In this document: piece by piece, positions 1 to 9,200 of the stretch | Position numbering within the stretch: position 1 is the stretch's first letter | How the letters are laid out: the number at the start of each line of letters is the position of its first letter | Assembly: GCA_012031335.1 (NCBI GenBank) | Contig: JAAUTT010000022.1 | Span: forward strand, 1 to 14,837 | Reading direction: 5' to 3' | DNA length: 14,837 nt | DNA from: Bacteroidales bacterium | GTDB lineage: Bacteria; Bacteroidota; Bacteroidia; Bacteroidales; JAAUTT01 | Position numbers and translations under genes: made by a program | Notes under the pieces: model-generated | Databases searched by the model: none | What the model was told of the DNA's origin: nothing | What the model saw: only the letters and a program-made list of their open reading frames with translations

Positions 1-321
1 TTTAATAATCCCCTTTTTTAACCAAGAATTATTCTTGAACTTAGTAATTCAAATTATTTCTCTTGGATTTTCATTATATCTCTTTTATTCAGCGTTGGAG
101 TAAGCCTTGACGCCATTCTGATTAAATTATTAGGATTTGACATTTTTGGCACAGTTCAGAACAATGTTATTCCTGGATGGTCTTTCCTGATTGTTATGAT
201 TTCAATAATGTTTACCTTAATCAGTCTTATGTTATACCTGCTTAGCACTTATTTATCCAGCATTAATAACGAAATTAAAAACAGACCCATTTACATTATA
301 GAATCTATTCAAAGAATTTAA
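1..321 (+). CDS. Family 2 glycosyltransferase, C-terminal membrane part (partial, frame broken near the window edge)
   Basis: Only the tail of the gene is present; the catalytic domain lies outside the window. From base 22 to the stop at 319-321 the frame encodes two hydrophobic helices separated by a loop with IPGW, ending in EIKNRPIYIIES. This is the usual end of DPM1/GtrB-type GT2 enzymes, which normally read (V/I)PGW between two helices and then KNRPLYIV. Such enzymes move a sugar from a nucleotide donor to a polyprenyl-phosphate carrier or a growing glycan at the cytoplasmic face. In this frame a stop (taa, 19-21) follows directly after a six-T run at 14-19, while another frame is open across it, so a one-base indel in that run is likely. 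The aminotransferase starts 10 bases downstream, suggesting one operon. Family assignment is fairly sure; the substrate is unknown. Confidence 0.6.
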
Positions 322-331
322 TTTTAAAAAA

Positions 332-1426
332 ATGAATATACCATTTCTTGATCTCAAAGCAATAAATGCACAATACAGGGAAGAGCTTATCGATGCAGCT
401 TCAAGGGTAATTGATTCGGGCAACTACGTTTTAGGTCCCGAAGTACATAAGTTTGAAGAAACTTTTGCTAATTATATTGGCACCAATCACTGTATTGGTA
501 CTGGTAATGCACTTGATTCTTTAACTCTGATTTTAAGAGCTATGGGGTTTGAGCCAGGAAGCGAGGTACTTGTATCGGCAAATACTTATATAGCCTCTGT
601 TCTTTCTATTTCGGCCAATAACTTAAAACCGGTATTTATTGAGCCTTCACTAAAAACGTTCAACATAGATCCTGAAGTTCTGGAGAGCCAGATTACAGCG
701 AAAACCAAAGCCATTTTAGTGGTTCATCTATATGGGCGGATTTGTGAAATGGAGAAAATAATTCAGATATCGAAAAATACAATCTGAAACTAATTGAAGA
801 TTGTGCGCAATCGGCCGGTGCAATTTATAACGGAAAGAGATCAGGCAGCTTTGGCGATGCTGCAGCATTCTCCTTTTACCCTGGTAAAAACTTTGGAGCT
901 TTAGGCGATGGAGGTTGTATAACAACTTCCGACGATATTCTTGCTGCAAAAATTAAAGCATTACGGAATTATGGTTCTCATGTTAAATACGAAAATCTTT
1001 ATAAAGGTGTAAATTCACGACTGGATGAATTCCAGGCAGCTTTGCTGAATGTAAAATTGAAATACCTCGACAATGAAAACAAAATACGGAGAGAGCTGGC
1101 TGCTCAATATATAGAGTTGGTTAAGCATCCCGAAATTATTTACCTGAAGATCCAAAAGATGAAAGTCATGTTTGGCATTTGTTTGTTGTACGCCACCCGA
1201 ACCGAAGCAAATTACAGGAATATCTTTCTTCAAAAGGAATCCAAACAATAATTTCACTATCCTATTGCTATTCATAAAACAAAAAGCTTATGAGGAAATC
1301 AACCATTATCATTTGCCTGTAACAGAAAAAATTCACAATGAAGTGGTAAGTCTTCCTATTGGTCCAACAATGAATTCAAAGGAAATAGTTTACATTGCCG
1401 ATGCGCTTAATTCTATGAAAATCTAA
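332..1426 (+). pseudogene. DegT/DnrJ/EryC1 (FdtB-like) nucleotide-sugar aminotransferase, four frameshifts as sequenced
   Basis: PLP-dependent enzyme that would put an amino group on a keto-deoxy sugar nucleotide, probably dTDP-linked. The N-terminus reads IPFLDLKAINAQYREE, with GTGNALDSL and SANTYIAS as in FdtB/QdtB proteins. The rest is spread over other frames: [10 protein letters not shown], then [15 protein letters not shown] carrying the PLP-binding lysine, ALRNYGSH, the [16 protein letters not shown] segment, and a tail with [27 protein letters not shown] and SLPIGPTM. Four single-base changes restore one frame of about 364 residues, normal for the family: one A too few in 773-777, one T too few in 1139-1141, one T too many in 1252-1254, one A too many in 1281-1285. 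No stop codon remains after these repairs. The gene starts 10 bases after the upstream glycosyltransferase and its stop overlaps that of the opposing GT39-like gene. Family is sure; the exact sugar is inferred. Confidence 0.88.
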
Positions 1427-2900
1427 TTACCGATTTTCCAGATTTTTATAATGCCATAATTATCAGTGGGTATCTCTTTCACAAGGGTACCCATTTTTAT
1501 TGTTAATTGCGTTACTTTATTATAAAATATCTTGTCTTTTTCAGGAACATATTTTTTACGCCCTGATGTTCCGGTAATACCACTCACCATATAATCGCTT
1601 ATCACCACATATTGTACTGTGTTGCTATTCAGTAATTCATCCAAATCGCTGAAAGGTGAATCAATCCAACGGGTATATTGGTTGTAATTTACATTCTCTT
1701 TAAGCGGAAACCAGAATTCAAGCAATGAAACCACAACTGTTTTATCAGGGATTGCCTGATCAATTTGTGTTGTAAGCTTATCATAAGAAGTATTCTTATA
1801 TTTTTTGTAAATAATATAGGCATCTCCTGCAAAATTATTTAGCAGATAAATTGCTGAAACCAGATATAACACTTTTAACCATCTCAATGAAATTAAATTT
1901 GTTAAAACTGCCAGGATCAAATACGAAAAAACTATAAACTCGCCGAAATGCCTTGCCGGGTATGGATTGAATATAACAACAGAGAATCCCAAAACAAAGA
2001 GAGCACTGGTAACCAAGGAATTTAAATAGACATTCCCTTTTTTAAAATACAATATCCCAACAAAAATTATAGCAAGTTCAAAAAGAAATATATACAACCT
2101 TTTTATACCCAATGTATATTCTTTAAAAAAACTACTGATGTTACCTATAATACTTAATTGGTTTCCAAAAGTATTTCGCTCTTGAAACTGGATTAATACC
2201 ACGTTCATCCTTTCTCCAATAATTGTAAAAAAAATGAAAGCAAAAACAACCAATAATAGGAGGGTAATAACCGAGAAACTGAGAATTGGTTTAAAACTCC
2301 TGTTATTAAAGGATATAAAAATAAAAATAATCCCAATTGAAGCAAGAAATAACGCACCATGTGGATGAGTTCCAAAAGCAAGCATTCCAAAAAATGAAGA
2401 TAACAGCAAAATTAAGTAAGCCAGGAGAATTAAAATATTTAAAAGCAAAATAGATTGCCCATATCCCAAATACTACTATCAAACCTTCTGGACGTCCCGA
2501 TCTGAAAGCGATATAAAATACATTTGAAAATATAAATAGAAGCGAAATTAGAACAGTATTTAGCTGTTTCACCTTCATAAGCTTAAGCAGGTAAAGTAAC
2601 CCAACCAGTCCGGCCACTCCTCCTATTATTAAAAATAGGCGGGTAGTTAATAAAGTACAACCAAAAAATTTAAAAAAAAATGCCAAGTAAAAAGGTGTAA
2701 ATAACAAAAGTGTCTCCACCTTGGGTTCCGGGGCAAGTATTAACAAGTCCATTTCCTTGCGAAAAATTATATGCAGTATTGGCATACCAGGGTTCATCCA
2801 CCATTATATCCGGCACACTGTTTATAAATAAAAGCTGTAGTAAAAAATAAACTAAAATCAATAATATAGAGGTAGTTAGAAATTTTTTTCTATTTTCCAT
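1423..2900 (-). pseudogene. GT39/ArnT-like integral membrane glycosyltransferase, two frameshifts as sequenced
   Basis: Multi-pass membrane protein that would transfer a sugar from a polyprenyl-phosphate donor to a lipid, glycan or protein on the outer side of the cytoplasmic membrane. The N-terminus has a basic start (MENRKK), a first helix, then VDEPWYANTAYNF at about residues 34-46. The Asp-Glu pair in the first external loop is the hallmark of PMT/ArnT-type enzymes. FRSGRPEGL, THPHGA and many further hydrophobic helices follow, then a soluble C-terminal region of about 120 residues. Three frames join into about 491 residues if one extra base is removed from each of two runs (plus-strand AAAA at 2706-2709 and 2408-2411). 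It starts 46 bases after the ribF stop and may be co-transcribed with it. Its stop (1423-1425) overlaps the aminotransferase stop tail to tail. A paralogue lies at 9201. Family confident, acceptor unknown. Confidence 0.8.
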
Positions 2901-2946
2901 GGTATTCAGGTTTATGTTTGGTTAATCAATACAATAATTCCGGATA

Positions 2947-3894
2947 TCAAATTTTATTTTCCGGAGGTTTTTTTAACAATTCAATGGATTTACCTTTATC
3001 AACTTCAAGTTGGTTCTTCAGGTTTTCAATCCCTGTAAATTTAACTTCATCTCTTATTCGTTCGATGAAAAATAATGTCACATTTTTGGCATAAATATCT
3101 TCATTAAATCCAAAGATATTAACTTCAATTGTTTTATCATCAGGATTTTTATTAACAGTTGGTCTGTTCCCAATATTTAGCATCCCTTGGTAATAATTAT
3201 TTTCAACTTTAACTTTAACTGCATAAACACCATCCTTTGGAATAAGTTTATGCTCATCATCCACAAAAATATTGGCTGTAGGAAAGCCTATGGTTCTTCC
3301 CAGCCTTTGTCCTTTAACAACGACACCGCTCAATGTATAATAATATCCCAAAAATTGGCAGGCAAGGCTAACTTTACCTTCATTTAATAAATTCCGGATT
3401 TTGGAGGAGCTTATTTTTTCCCCGCCAATATCACATGGACCAACCTGATCCACTTCAAAATTAAACTCTTCCGCATACTTCTTTATAGTTTCAAGATTAC
3501 CAAGCCGATCTCTTCCAAAATGATGGTTATAACCTAACATAAAATACTTCATTTTATATAATCCGATAAGATAATCTTTGATAAAGGTCCTGGCATCAAA
3601 CTGAGAAAATTCAGATGTAAATGGAATCTCAATAAATAAGTCGACACCCAGAGTTGCCAGTAATTTTTCTTTTTCAATTCTTGTTGACAGAAGTTTCATC
3701 GGACTATCCTTATGTAGAAGATGTCGTGGATGTGGCCAAAACGAAATAACAAGCGAGTTACCTCCAATTTCCCTGGCTTTCGTAATAAGCTTCGTTAAAA
3801 TTTGTTGATGACCGAGATGGACACCATCAAAAGCCCCTACAGTAATTACAGTATTTTTAAAGTTATATAGTTTGGAATAATCAAGCTTTTGCAT
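2947..3894 (-). CDS. ribF: Bifunctional riboflavin kinase / FAD synthetase
   Basis: Cytoplasmic enzyme that phosphorylates riboflavin to FMN and adenylates FMN to FAD. At 315 residues it is normal for the family and intact. The N-terminal nucleotidyltransferase domain has GAFDGVHLGH (about 20-29) with its HxGH motif, GYNHHFGRDR (121-130) and ISSSKIR (161-167). The C-terminal riboflavin kinase domain has GRTIGFPTANI, with PTAN at 205-208, then GVYAVKV and NIGNRPTV. The ATG start is chosen because the conserved N-terminus follows at normal distance. It is a housekeeping gene beside glycan genes, transcribed divergently from the GT2 gene at 4166 and upstream of the GT39-like gene on the same strand. 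Unlike several neighbours, its frame is clean. Confidence 0.97.
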   Translation of the reverse strand: MQKLDYSKLYNFKNTVITVGAFDGVHLGHQQILTKLITKAREIGGNSLVISFWPHPRHLLHKDSPMKLLSTRIEKEKLLATLGVDLFIEIPFTSEFSQFDARTFIKDYLIGLYKMKYFMLGYNHHFGRDRLGNLETIKKYAEEFNFEVDQVGPCDIGGEKISSSKIRNLLNEGKVSLACQFLGYYYTLSGVVVKGQRLGRTIGFPTANIFVDDEHKLIPKDGVYAVKVKVENNYYQGMLNIGNRPTVNKNPDDKTIEVNIFGFNEDIYAKNVTLFFIERIRDEVKFTGIENLKNQLEVDKGKSIELLKKPPENKI

Positions 3895-4165
3895 ATTACA
3901 TAAATTCCCAAATGAAGATATTTAAAAACAATAAGAATCATAAAGTTAATCCAAATCAAAAATAAGGGAATATGTTTCAAATACTACCCATATTGCGGAA
4001 TTTTATACCCATACAAATTATTTTAAGATAAAAACAATATAGCCAGCTACCTTCTATAAGTTTAATATTCAATCCTTAACCGTCCGACTAATGTCATGGA
4101 ATATTCTTTGAAACGCCTTAATGAATATTATAGAGCCAAATTCGTAATATAATACTTTAACTTTT
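3895..4165. promoter_or_regulatory. Divergent intergenic region between ribF and the GT2 gene
   Basis: These 271 AT-rich bases separate two genes that point away from each other, so promoters for both are expected here. I looked for the Bacteroidota pattern (TTTG, about 19-21 bases, TAnnTTTG) and found no convincing copy for either direction. No ORF, hairpin or repeat stands out. The regulatory label rests on gene orientation alone. Confidence 0.35.
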
Positions 4166-5176
4166 ATGAAGCCCGTCGATCTCTGTATCATAATCCCTTG
4201 TTACAATGAAGAAGAAATACTTGAATGGACATATCAGAATATAATTAATAAATTAAATCAACTTATCCAGGACAAACTGATAACTGATAAAAGCAGAATT
4301 TGCTTTGTCAACGATGGTAGTAAAGATAATACATGGAATATCATTGATTCCATATGTCAGTCCGACCGACACATAAACGGGTTAAAACTTTCACGAAATT
4401 TCGGGCACCAGGCAGCCCTGATGGCAGGGTTAACATCAAAAGTTGATAATTTTGATTGCTATATTACAATCGACGCCGACCTCCAGGATGATATTGATGC
4501 CATTGACCATATGGTCCTTAAATTTATGGAAGGTTTTGAAATAGTATATGGCGTGAGAAATAACAGAACTACTGATACAGTGTTTAAAAGAAATACCGCA
4601 TATTTATTTTATCGCCTAATGAGTGCTCTAAATGTTGAAACGGTATATAATCATGCTGATTTCCGTTTGATTGGCAACAGAGTAGTTAATGAATTATTGA
4701 ACTATAGAGAAACCAATCTTTTTCTGCGAAGCATCTTCCCGATTATGGGCTTCAAGAGTTCAGTTGTCTATTATAAAAGACACGATCGTATAGCTGGTAC
4801 AACAAAATATCCTCTGAGAAAAATGCTTGCTTTTGCATGGGAAGGAATTACTTCATTTTCATCAAAACCACTCAAAATAGGCTTGTATGTAGGAATCGTT
4901 ACATTTATCCTGACCATTGGCATTATTGTATGGGCCTTGGTAGTATACTGGCAGGGCAGAGCTCTCCCCGGTTGGGTTTCAACGGTTATCCCAATCGCTT
5001 TGTTGGGTGGACTGCAAATGATTTCTATCGGAGTCCTGGGAGAATATATAGGTAAAATTTACATCGAAACCAAAAGAAGACCGAGATTTATAATTGATAG
5101 TGAATCAGGATTTAACCAGGAATCCTCTGGTAAACAAAAACAAAACAATAAAAAAGTATTGGCAGACGCTGGTTAA
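4166..5176 (+). CDS. DPM1/GtrB-like polyprenyl-phosphate glycosyltransferase (GT2)
   Basis: Membrane-anchored GT2 enzyme expected to transfer a sugar from a nucleotide donor to polyprenyl phosphate at the cytoplasmic face. It is 336 residues and intact. The GT-A domain starts with IIIPCYNEEE (8-17), FVNDGSKDNTW (47-57), LSRNFGHQAA (75-84) and the donor/metal motif DAD in TIDADLQDD (101-109). HADFRLI (163-169) and an RIAGTTKY segment (208-215) follow. Two C-terminal helices flank LPGW, ending in GEYIGKIYIETKRRPRF, as in DPM1/GtrB proteins, with a polar tail. Its lipid-linked product is the kind of donor used by GT39 enzymes, two of which lie nearby (1423-2900 and 9201-10178), a common functional pairing. 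Which sugar it uses cannot be read from the sequence. Confidence 0.93.
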   Translation: MKPVDLCIIIPCYNEEEILEWTYQNIINKLNQLIQDKLITDKSRICFVNDGSKDNTWNIIDSICQSDRHINGLKLSRNFGHQAALMAGLTSKVDNFDCYITIDADLQDDIDAIDHMVLKFMEGFEIVYGVRNNRTTDTVFKRNTAYLFYRLMSALNVETVYNHADFRLIGNRVVNELLNYRETNLFLRSIFPIMGFKSSVVYYKRHDRIAGTTKYPLRKMLAFAWEGITSFSSKPLKIGLYVGIVTFILTIGIIVWALVVYWQGRALPGWVSTVIPIALLGGLQMISIGVLGEYIGKIYIETKRRPRFIIDSESGFNQESSGKQKQNNKKVLADAG

Positions 5177-5212
5177 TCAAAATTTCCAGCCCTGAAACAT
5201 TGAATAATAACG

Positions 5213-5252
5213 AAACGGGAGCCCTATTGTTAAATAAATAGGGCTCCTGTTT
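5213..5252. terminator. Bidirectional intrinsic terminator
   Basis: Left arm AAACGGGAGCCCTATT (5213-5228), loop GTTAAATA (5229-5236), right arm AATAGGGCTCCTGTTT (5237-5252). The arms pair over 16 bases with a single G-U pair, with a GC-rich core. An A-run on the left and T-run on the right let it act in both directions. It sits between two converging genes, the GT2 gene ending at 5176 and the lyase gene ending at 5276. Confidence 0.92.
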
Positions 5253-5275
5253 ATTATTGAAATCGAAATCACAGA

Positions 5276-8200
5276 TTAGAGCTGGGTATTTTCAGAAGTT
5301 AAATTAGACACGATTACTTTTCGGGTAATTGTTTGCGAATTACCATTTACAATTAAATAATAAGCGCCTGATGAAAAATTTGCAAAATCAAAATTGAAAT
5401 AATATTCCCCCTGAATTACGTACACCTTTTTTTCGTACCTGGTAAAACCTTGTGAATTTACAATTTTAACACTTACATCCTTTATTTCATCTGTGTTTAA
5501 ACACGATACCTTTATGTTCGAAATACCTGCTGTTGGATTTGGAAAACACGACACTTCAAAAGTTGCATCTTTTGGAACATCTTTTAATAACGGTCCGGTT
5601 TTATAATTCCCTTTAATAATACTATCGGCAAGGGCTTCCTTGTAAACGGCATATAAAAATACACGACCTAACCAGGGTGTATTTGATTCAATATCGTTCC
5701 CCAAGGTTAATGTGTAATTAACCCAATTACCTAAATTTCCAATTCTGTAGCTCGACTTTTTATGTTCCCCGTTGATATAGAATTTTCCAGACCTTCTTTA
5801 TTTCGGGTATATACAATCTGGTGACTGGACGGCCCATCATCTTTCACTATCGAAGTTAATAATGGTAAACCATCGGACAGGTTACCGGAGGTTGAAAGGC
5901 TAAAATCGTATTGAGACTTTTCCGGCTCTTCATAATCCTCAAGGGCAAAAGCTTTGATGGATGCAGTTTTTTCAAGAGAAGTAAGAGTAGTTTTAACAAG
6001 ATTCATCTTACTGGGTTGAACCCAAAGTTCAAGAGATAATTCATTCGATTCTTTACAGGCTTCTGAAATTTTGGTAGCAAAGCTTCCCGATTTAATGAGT
6101 GTTGCATCAATAATTTCAATACCCCCATCACTTTGCCTTAAAATTTTAGTTGTATCTGGCATTTTTAATATGAGAGGAGACTTGTACCCTGAAATATCCA
6201 TGAATACATTTCCTGATGATTCAGAAAAATCGTAAAGCGCTATTAAGTTTTTCCAGTACCTCCTATTCTGTGTTGGTAAACTTATCAGGGAAATATTACT
6301 ATAAGCCGACTTCCCGGTAACATTGAAAGACCGGATGCGGTAATAATAAGATTTATTTGAAACAGTATCTTTAAATGTAGTAACATTCGCTCCAACTTTT
6401 GAGATTTAAAACATAACCACTATCTCTGCTCGATGACCTTTCAATCTCAAATCCTGTTTCATTAACCGACTTATCTTCCCACACCAGAACCACAGCATTA
6501 CTGTCGGGATTAACCGTTCGCAGATATTCGGGTTTTGAAGGAACCGGAACAATTAATGTTTTAACTGATATCTCAGAAGAATATTTTGAGCTGCCATCAT
6601 CATTAAAAGCAGAAACTCTGAAATAATAAGTTGTATTTGGAGTAAGATTATAAGTATTAAAACTGGTAACATTGGCTCCAGGAATAGAAATCAATGAAAA
6701 ACCCACACCGGATGAAGTTGAACGTTCTACATGAAATCCTTTTTCATTGGTTGAATTATCCTTCCAGTTTATAGTTATAGCCGTTTGAGTAACCCCAGTA
6801 ACAAAAAGATTACCAGGAGCTTGTGGAGGTGTTAGTGATAGTGTATTTACGCTGTTTACAGCAGTATAATTGGAATAGCCGTTGTTGTTAAATGCCCTTA
6901 TTCTGAAATAATAAACCTTATTAGGACTTAAACTCCCTGCATTAATGGATGTGACATTTGCTTTTGTTGAAAAAATCATGGAAAATCCGGTTGTAGGATT
7001 GGATGATTGTTCTACCTGAAACCCTGTTTCATTAACCGAATTATCTTTCCAGTTTATTGTTACTGCATATTTCCCAACATTTGTAAAATTCACAAATTGT
7101 GGATCAGGAGGGGGCTGAGGTGCCAGAGTCTTTACCTCAACAACATTAGAATAATTTGAAATTCCATCTTCATTTATCGCCCTTATTCTGAAAAAGTAAG
7201 ATGATTGGTTTGAAAGACTATTGACTTTAAAAGAAGTAATATTTAGATTGACAGTACCGACTTTTGTAAACCCCGAAGTTCCGGATGTTGATTGCTCAAT
7301 TTCAAATTGCGATTCGTTGTTCGAATTATCTTTCCAATTTAAGGTAACTGAATTTTCCGAAATACTGGCCGATGTTAAATTAGAAGGAGCCACAGGAGGA
7401 GTAAGCGACAGGGTTTTTACCAGCAAAACAGGAGTATACGCTGATTCTGCAAATTCATTAAATGATCGGATTTTATAATAATAATTGGTGTTAGGAAGAA
7501 GTGAAAGATCATTATAAGTTGAAACATTAGCAGCTGTCTTTTTAATGGTGACAAAGTTCGATTCATCTCCAACCGATTTTTGCAATTCGAAACCCAGCTC
7601 ATTATTAGACACATCATTCCACGCAATATTTATCTGGTTTTTGGTAACAGAAACAGACCTTAGATTTGTAGGTATTGCTGATGGTAATGGATCCTGTGTT
7701 GTTGCCTGGGCAATAATAGTCTCTTCACCAGTGTCGGTTTTTAATCTGAAGAAATAATTTGTAGATGGTTCAAGACCCGAAATAACTGTACTATTTGTTC
7801 CATAGGAAAAATTACCAACTGAGGTAAAGGTTTCTTCATTCTCGCTTCTTCTTTCTAAGGTATAACTCTTACGAAACGGATAGTCAATCCATTTAACCTG
7901 AATAGATTTGGCCGAAAGTGCATTCGCTGAAAGTCCATTTCTCCATTCATTATCATCGTATGGTTTATTGGGTAAAATCAATGTTCTTCCGGGTGAACTT
8001 GCCTGATGACCACGGGGAACATCAATATTGTCGTTATAAGTAAAGGCAGTAAACTGGTCGAAATCAATATATTCATCTCTCTCGGCTGCATACTGACTCC
8101 CTGACCCTCCAAAAAAAGAATGGAAAATTATTTTATGGGTTGCCAAACCAGAGTTTGACCTGAACCGATAAGTACTTTTACTAAAAGCCAGTTCTCCGTT

Positions 8201-8938
8201 AATAAAAGCTTCAAAAATACCATTTGCCTGACCGGGATCATTCATAACCACGCGCATAGTAATGTTTACCCATTCGCCAGGTTTAATAACAAAATCTCCC
8301 CATCTACCACCCTCACCATATTCACTTTTTTGATCCTGATGATAAATATAGGATTGGATATTCCCTGTATTTTCCCACATAGCAACGCACACAAACCCCT
8401 GATCGCCTGAAGGAGGATTGGGTACAACTATTTTCCCACCACCAAGACCAGGGAACTTCCCACCATCAACAAACTGAAATCCCTCTTTAAACCTAACATT
8501 ATAGGTAAGATAAATTTCATCATAATTTCCACGTAATTCACCTTCCATAGAAAAACCTGAGGCTGTTCCATATGTTCCTCTGGGGAAATGTGACCGCATT
8601 ATTTTTGTTGTATTGGATGGATCTACATTCTCAAGTATTTCACAACTTGTTGGGTCATTCACATCTGTTCGGGCCCCAAGTCCCCATTCATACAATCCAT
8701 TATTCCAGTCTCTGTAAAACTGATCAATCTCATACCAACCCGCAGGCGTATTTTCCCAGCCCTGTTCAAATATGTAATTAAAAACATCGGGAGAACCAAC
8801 TAAAGATGAAATAAGTACAGGCAAATTTTCAGGAGGGGTAGGATCTTTTGTTTTGTCTTTCTTTGAAAATATGCTATATGCATATCCATAATTAACAAAA
8901 ACATATATTATTATCAGGAGAAGAATTTCTAAAGTCTC
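5276..8938 (-). CDS. T9SS-exported PL14-type polysaccharide lyase with six FN3 domains and a LamG-like domain (frameshifted as sequenced)
   Basis: Large exported protein of about 1,220 residues, probably a surface or secreted polysaccharide-degrading enzyme. An in-frame hydrophobic signal-like segment (8938-8860) precedes a PL14-like domain; counting from TTG at 8824 this spans about residues 15-262, with GGKFPGL (121-127), VAMW (147-150), SYIYH (158-162), NGIFEAFING (201-210) and SFFGGS (236-241). Six FN3 domains follow (about 300 to 845), then a LamG-like jellyroll (about 6250-5600; ALYDFSESSG, LSLELWVQPS, PWLGRV), then a T9SS type A domain (CFPNPTAG, FSSGAYYLIV). Residues 1-807 are open without interruption. 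Two run errors break the rest: one base too many at 6397-6400, one too few at 5783-5786. The true start is unclear: an in-frame stop sits at 8941-8939 just after ATG 8950-8948, whereas TTG 8946-8944 opens LFKR and would join LLEILLLIII through a one-base indel in the T-run at 8931-8933. Domains confident; substrate not. Confidence 0.88.
6290..7930 (-). repeat. Six tandem fibronectin type III domain units
   Basis: The segment encodes six related units of about 85-95 residues inside the lyase gene. Units 2-6 share a signature of the type (A/I)(V/I)xxxWxDxSxNExGFxxExS near the start of each domain and YY(F/Y)(R/K)(I/V)R(S/A)FN near the end, followed in units 2-5 by VKTL or VNTL and a proline-rich linker (LTPPxAPxNL). 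Unit 1 is more diverged. The DNA is similar between units but clearly diverged, so this is an old domain expansion, not a recent tandem copy. These domains usually act as spacers or carbohydrate-contact modules in extracellular enzymes. Confidence 0.85.
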
Positions 8939-8950
8939 TTAAACAATCAT

Positions 8951-9200
8951 AACAAAAATATTGGATTAATTAAAATACCTCTACAGCTAAAAAACTCAAC
9001 AATCAAAAGAATTTCCATTAACATAAATTCAATTATGCACAAAATTATTAAAAATTACGAATAAAAAAATATTCTAAAAATTATTAATCTGTGACTCAAC
9101 ATATTTGCAACAATAAGGGTTTATTTATAGTACAGCCTATAATACAGAAACCAATACACTTTGAACGTTATTTACAATTTATTATTATATCAATATCCAT
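8951..9200. promoter_or_regulatory. Divergent intergenic region upstream of the lyase and the second GT39-like gene
   Basis: These 250 very AT-rich bases separate the leftward lyase gene from the rightward GT39-like gene, so both promoters are expected here. I found no exact Bacteroidota -33/-7 pair; the nearest is TACACTTTG at about 9157-9165, which has one base too many between TA and TTTG. No ORF or hairpin is evident. Confidence 0.3.

Noticed and set aside
332..1426. Programmed frameshifting as an explanation for the split aminotransferase
   Set aside because: Four shifts of mixed direction at short ordinary A or T runs, without slippery heptamers or following stem-loops, do not resemble programmed recoding.
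2928..2970. Possible hairpin with two TCCGGA copies at the end of ribF
   Set aside because: TCCGGA is its own reverse complement, so two copies pair over only about six bases. There is no T-run after it on the minus strand and it overlaps the ribF coding end.
7221..7757. Plus-strand open frames inside the lyase gene
   Set aside because: They are opposite-strand shadows of the FN3 coding region, with no recognisable protein features, and the minus-strand frame has clear domain motifs.
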